A stretch of 64,000 nt of DNA, from contig NZ_AP038785.1 of the NCBI RefSeq assembly GCF_047160095.1, forward strand, positions 2,170,001 to 2,234,000, in the 5' to 3' direction. The stretch is from Rodentibacter abscessus. Its GTDB lineage: Bacteria > Pseudomonadota > Gammaproteobacteria > Enterobacterales > Pasteurellaceae. Every line of letters starts with the position of its first letter. Positions within the stretch are counted from its first letter, which is position 1. The notes under the pieces were generated by a model. It worked only from the letters and a program-made list of their open reading frames with translations. It ran no database searches and was not told the DNA's origin. The position numbers and the translations under genes were made by a program. This document shows, piece after piece, positions 61,380-64,000 of the stretch.

Positions 61380-62726
61380 GTGAATGCAATGAATAACAAT
61401 CAATCAAACGAAAATAAATCACAAAACGAACTGGATCTCGGTCTTAACCAAACCGATTCGGTTATCCCGAGAAAGCCGATTCAACATAACGAATCTTTAC
61501 TTGATAAAGCAAAAGGTTTGACAGGTTTATTTGGTCGTAAAGAGCCAATTGAAACCCAATTTAATGTGCGTAAAGAGCCGACTTTCGGAGAAAGTGTCGA
61601 GCCGCAACCGATTCAACAAGCAAGTTTTACGGCTGAGCCGAAAACAGCGGAAGAGCCTAAAACAACGGAGGCAGTTGTTCAGCAGGTGGAATCAACCGTT
61701 GAAAGTGTTGAAGATAAAGCGGAGCAAACGGTTGAGGCGGCTTCCTCCGTTTCAGAGCAAGCAAAAGAGACTTTAGCCGCCGGGGCAACTGCAGCGACAG
61801 CTGCATTGAAACGCCCTGAAAAATGGAAAATATTACAAATTTTACCGGAAAAACATCGCCGTTTATTTATCGCAATTTTAGCCTTGGTATTGCTATTAAT
61901 CGTTTTCTTTGCGTTAAAGCCGAATTCCGACACGGTGGAATCTTTCGAACTACAAAACAGCAATGAAATTCCGGTGCAATTTCAATCTTTAGATCAATCT
62001 CAACCGGTTGAAACTACAGTATTAGACAATGTTCCGGCACAAAACGCACCGACTGCCGAGCAACAAACCCAAAGCGAATCGGCACCGGGGAAAATGGAAT
62101 ATATGGGCGATTCACAAAAAGATAGCGTAAAAGCCTCTGAAACCCCTGCCGCACCGGTTCAACAAGAGATTAACGCTCAACCGATGCCTGTTCCACCGGC
62201 TCGTCAAGAAACGGTTAAACCTACGCCTGTGCAACAAGAAGTAAAAACGGTACCAAAAGCGGTTGAAGTTTCTCGTGATAACGTTAAAGCAGTACGCCAA
62301 GAGCACAAAGAACCGAAAGTCGTTAAAAAAGCTCAAACTCCGGCGAAAGTCACAAAAGTTGAGCAGCCAAAAGTAACAGTTCAAGAAACAAAGCCGACAG
62401 TGAAAAATGATCGGAAAGTTCAAATTGTGGATGCTAAACCGACAGGTACGGCAAAAGCAACAACGCCGTCAGTCACTTCAACTAAAACCTTAACCGTTCC
62501 GCAAGGTGTCTCCTTAATGCAGGTTTTCCGTGATAATCAACTTAATATCTCGGATGTGAATGCGATGACTAAAGCAAGCGGCGCAGGTAATGTGTTAAGT
62601 CGTTTCAAACCGGGGGATAAAGTTCAGGTTTCGCTGAATGCGCAAGGTCGAGTGAGCGAATTGCGTTTATCCAACGGTGCTAAATTCGTGCGTCAAGCTG
62701 ACGGTTCGTATCAATTTAGAAAATAG
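61380..62726 (+). CDS. oapA: Opacity-associated protein OapA
   Basis: 448 residues: a polar Ala/Glu/Thr-rich cytosolic part (1-160), one membrane helix (about 163-183, LFIAILALVLLLIVFFAL), a periplasmic Pro/Val/Lys-rich spacer (about 185-355) and a C-terminal OapA LysM-like domain (about 365-448, LTVPQGVSLMQVFRDNQLNISDVNAMTKASG). Needed for colony opacity and colonisation in H. influenzae; the domain likely binds peptidoglycan. GTG start at 61380 with GAGG 7 bases upstream (ATG at 61389 is too far). Confidence 0.92.
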   Translation: MNAMNNNQSNENKSQNELDLGLNQTDSVIPRKPIQHNESLLDKAKGLTGLFGRKEPIETQFNVRKEPTFGESVEPQPIQQASFTAEPKTAEEPKTTEAVVQQVESTVESVEDKAEQTVEAASSVSEQAKETLAAGATAATAALKRPEKWKILQILPEKHRRLFIAILALVLLLIVFFALKPNSDTVESFELQNSNEIPVQFQSLDQSQPVETTVLDNVPAQNAPTAEQQTQSESAPGKMEYMGDSQKDSVKASETPAAPVQQEINAQPMPVPPARQETVKPTPVQQEVKTVPKAVEVSRDNVKAVRQEHKEPKVVKKAQTPAKVTKVEQPKVTVQETKPTVKNDRKVQIVDAKPTGTAKATTPSVTSTKTLTVPQGVSLMQVFRDNQLNISDVNAMTKASGAGNVLSRFKPGDKVQVSLNAQGRVSELRLSNGAKFVRQADGSYQFRK

Positions 62727-62730
62727 TTTT

Positions 62731-62754
62731 AAGGGCGATTGTTCGCCCTTTTTG
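62731..62754 (+). terminator. Terminator/attenuator between oapA and oapB
   Basis: 8-bp stem AAGGGCGA/TCGCCCTT, TTGT loop and TTTTTG. Confidence 0.8.
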
Positions 62755-62774
62755 TTTAATTTCAGCAGGTGTTT

Positions 62775-63173
62775 ATGTTAAAAAAAACATTGCTAATTTC
62801 AACCGCACTTTTTATTGGTAGTTGCGCACAAAATACGCTATTAAAAGATCCTCAACCGCAAAAAATGGTGGTGGAGAAAGTGGATAAAGCCTCACAGAAA
62901 GGTTCGGCGAGTCTGTATCTTTGTAAAGATAACAAAGAAGTTCGTGTGGTACATAGCACGCAAAAGAAGAATAAGAAAACCCTCAAACGTGTTTCGGTTA
63001 CCTTTAATGAAGTGACGGAAAGATTAACCATGGTAATTTCCGAACGTGGTAATAATTATAGTAATATTCGCTGGGCATGGCAGGAACGCGATGATTTTAG
63101 CTCGTTGAAAACCAGTGTGGGCGTAATTTTAGCCGAACAATGCGTGCTAAAAAATGCGGTATTGGGAAAATAA
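62775..63173 (+). CDS. oapB: Opacity-associated lipoprotein OapB
   Basis: 132-residue lipoprotein: signal peptide with lipobox FIGSC (Cys17), then a small beta domain with LYLCKDNKEVRVV and a second Cys near the C-terminus (EQCVL). The pattern resembles MliC-type lysozyme inhibitors, an alternative or additional role. Start at 62775 with AGG 5 bases upstream; a GTG at 62769 is less likely. The signal peptide holds a USS (62802) read as STALF. Confidence 0.85.
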   Translation: MLKKTLLISTALFIGSCAQNTLLKDPQPQKMVVEKVDKASQKGSASLYLCKDNKEVRVVHSTQKKNKKTLKRVSVTFNEVTERLTMVISERGNNYSNIRWAWQERDDFSSLKTSVGVILAEQCVLKNAVLGK

Positions 63174-63176
63174 GGC

Positions 63177-63887
63177 GTGCAAACCGAACTTCAACGTGGC
63201 TTTGTTCTTCATCGCCGCCCATATAGCGAAACCAGTTTATTGGTAGATTTATTTACCGAAGAAAGTGGTCGTTTGACCGTCCTCGCAAAAGGTGCAAGAG
63301 CAAAACGTTCCGCATGGAAATCGGTGTTACAGCCCTTTACTCCCTTATTGTTACGCTGGAGCGGTAAAAGTAGCTTGAAAATTCTTACTAAAGCCGAACC
63401 GGCCGCTATCGCTTTACCTTTACAACAAACCGCACTTTATAGCGGTTTTTATGTGAATGAACTGCTCACCCGTGTGATTGAGCCTGAAACGGCAAATCCT
63501 CAACTTTTTCAACACTATCTCAAATGCTTAACCGGCTTGGCAACCGAATCCAACGTTGAACCCGGCTTGCGTTTATTTGAGTTTAATTTACTTCAAATAT
63601 TAGGGTATGGAGTGGATTTCTTACATTGCGCAGGTTCGGGGGAGCCGGTGGAGGCGACAATGACTTATCGTTATCGGGAAGAGAAGGGGTTTATCGCTTC
63701 ATTGGTGAAAGATAATCTGACGTTTTATGGGCGTGATCTCATCGCTTTTGAAGCCCTTGATTTTTCCGATGAAGTTGTTCGTCAAGCGGCAAAGCGTTTT
63801 ACTCGTATCGCATTAAAACCTTATCTCGGTGATAAACCGCTTAAAAGTCGAGAATTATTTACTCAAAATATTTTATTTTTTAAATAA
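63177..63887 (+). CDS. recO: DNA repair protein RecO
   Basis: 236-residue RecFOR recombination mediator: OB-fold N-terminus (LQRGFVLHRRPYSETSLLVDLFT about 4-26), helical middle, C-terminal SRELFTQNI. No zinc-finger cysteine set. GTG start at 63177, 3 bases after the oapB stop. USS at 63429. Confidence 0.95.
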   Translation: MQTELQRGFVLHRRPYSETSLLVDLFTEESGRLTVLAKGARAKRSAWKSVLQPFTPLLLRWSGKSSLKILTKAEPAAIALPLQQTALYSGFYVNELLTRVIEPETANPQLFQHYLKCLTGLATESNVEPGLRLFEFNLLQILGYGVDFLHCAGSGEPVEATMTYRYREEKGFIASLVKDNLTFYGRDLIAFEALDFSDEVVRQAAKRFTRIALKPYLGDKPLKSRELFTQNILFFK

Positions 63888-64000
63888 TGGCACTTCTTTA
63901 TATTCAGCAGAAAAAAACAAAAAATCCGCAAAATATCATTGCCGAAATCCGTGAATTGGATTATCAAGGCTTAGGCGTGGCGAAAATTAATGGCAAGACT
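63887..64000 (+). CDS. rlmD: 23S rRNA (uracil-1939 C5)-methyltransferase, 5' part
   Basis: The first 38 codons are in the window: MALLYIQQKKTKNPQNIIAE is followed by a TRAM-domain start (LDYQGLGVAKINGKT). ATG overlaps the recO stop (TAATG). Runs off the window end. Identity rests on the TRAM pattern and the recO neighbourhood. Confidence 0.8.
   Translation, partial: MALLYIQQKKTKNPQNIIAEIRELDYQGLGVAKINGKT

Overview
The window is a chromosomal segment of a Pasteurellaceae bacterium. The sign is the Hin-type DNA uptake signal sequence (USS, AAGTGCGGT/ACCGCACTT): I found about 40 exact copies by eye, many as inverted pairs in terminators. The AT-rich base composition, the near-Haemophilus NadR, GpmA, OapA/OapB and LpsA proteins, and several gene blocks in H. 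influenzae order (from memory: nadR-ribB-lpsA, trmL-rsmD-ftsYEX, tex-greB, efp-epmB-oapAB-recO) agree. The Haemophilus/Pasteurella/Aggregatibacter/Rodentibacter side of the family fits; I cannot name the species.

Layout. 0-8 kb is a sialic acid scavenging locus: a 1570-residue sialidase autotransporter, then on the other strand an operon of N-acetylneuraminate epimerase (nanM) and an OmpP2-type porin. Near-identical CRP-like palindromes precede both units. 8-12.3 kb holds three tRNA genes, a metallophosphoesterase, nadR, an FMN riboswitch with ribB, and the LPS glycosyltransferase lpsA. 12.3-17.2 kb is a deoxyribose locus (deoKPX divergent from deoC-deoQ). 17.4-25.5 kb is a complete xylose locus (xylFGHR divergent from xylAB). 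25.6-29.7 kb is trmL, rsmD, ftsY-ftsE-ftsX. 29.8-35.2 kb is the S10 ribosomal operon. 35.3-47.1 kb carries pckA, tex, greB, cyaA, narP, a YibQ-type deacetylase, envC and gpmA. 47.4-56.6 kb carries a lysine-rich secreted protein, rluE, yqhA, rmuC, dusB-fis, prmA, a DMT transporter and panF-yhdT. 56.6-59.3 kb is a Slam translocon gene with its probable surface lipoprotein, which contains 105-bp tandem repeats. 59.5-64 kb is efp, epmB, oapA, oapB, recO and the start of rlmD.

How it fits together. Much of the accessory content is carbon acquisition (sialic acid, deoxyribose, xylose) and gluconeogenesis (pckA), with CRP-like operators in front of most of these units and the adenylate cyclase gene in the same window. 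Surface and envelope functions (sialidase, porin, LpsA, Slam/lipoprotein, OapA/OapB, EnvC, FtsEX) form the second theme.

The most unusual structure is non-coding. Eleven copies of a 100-175 bp palindromic MITE-like element (family A, with TATTATGTATCAGTTGCAC-type terminal inverted repeats and a GTAGGGTGCGTTAG core) occupy intergenic spaces. Three copies of a second element (family B, TATAGTGAATTAAATT termini) sit in the ribB leader, between xylH and xylR, and directly beside a family A copy.
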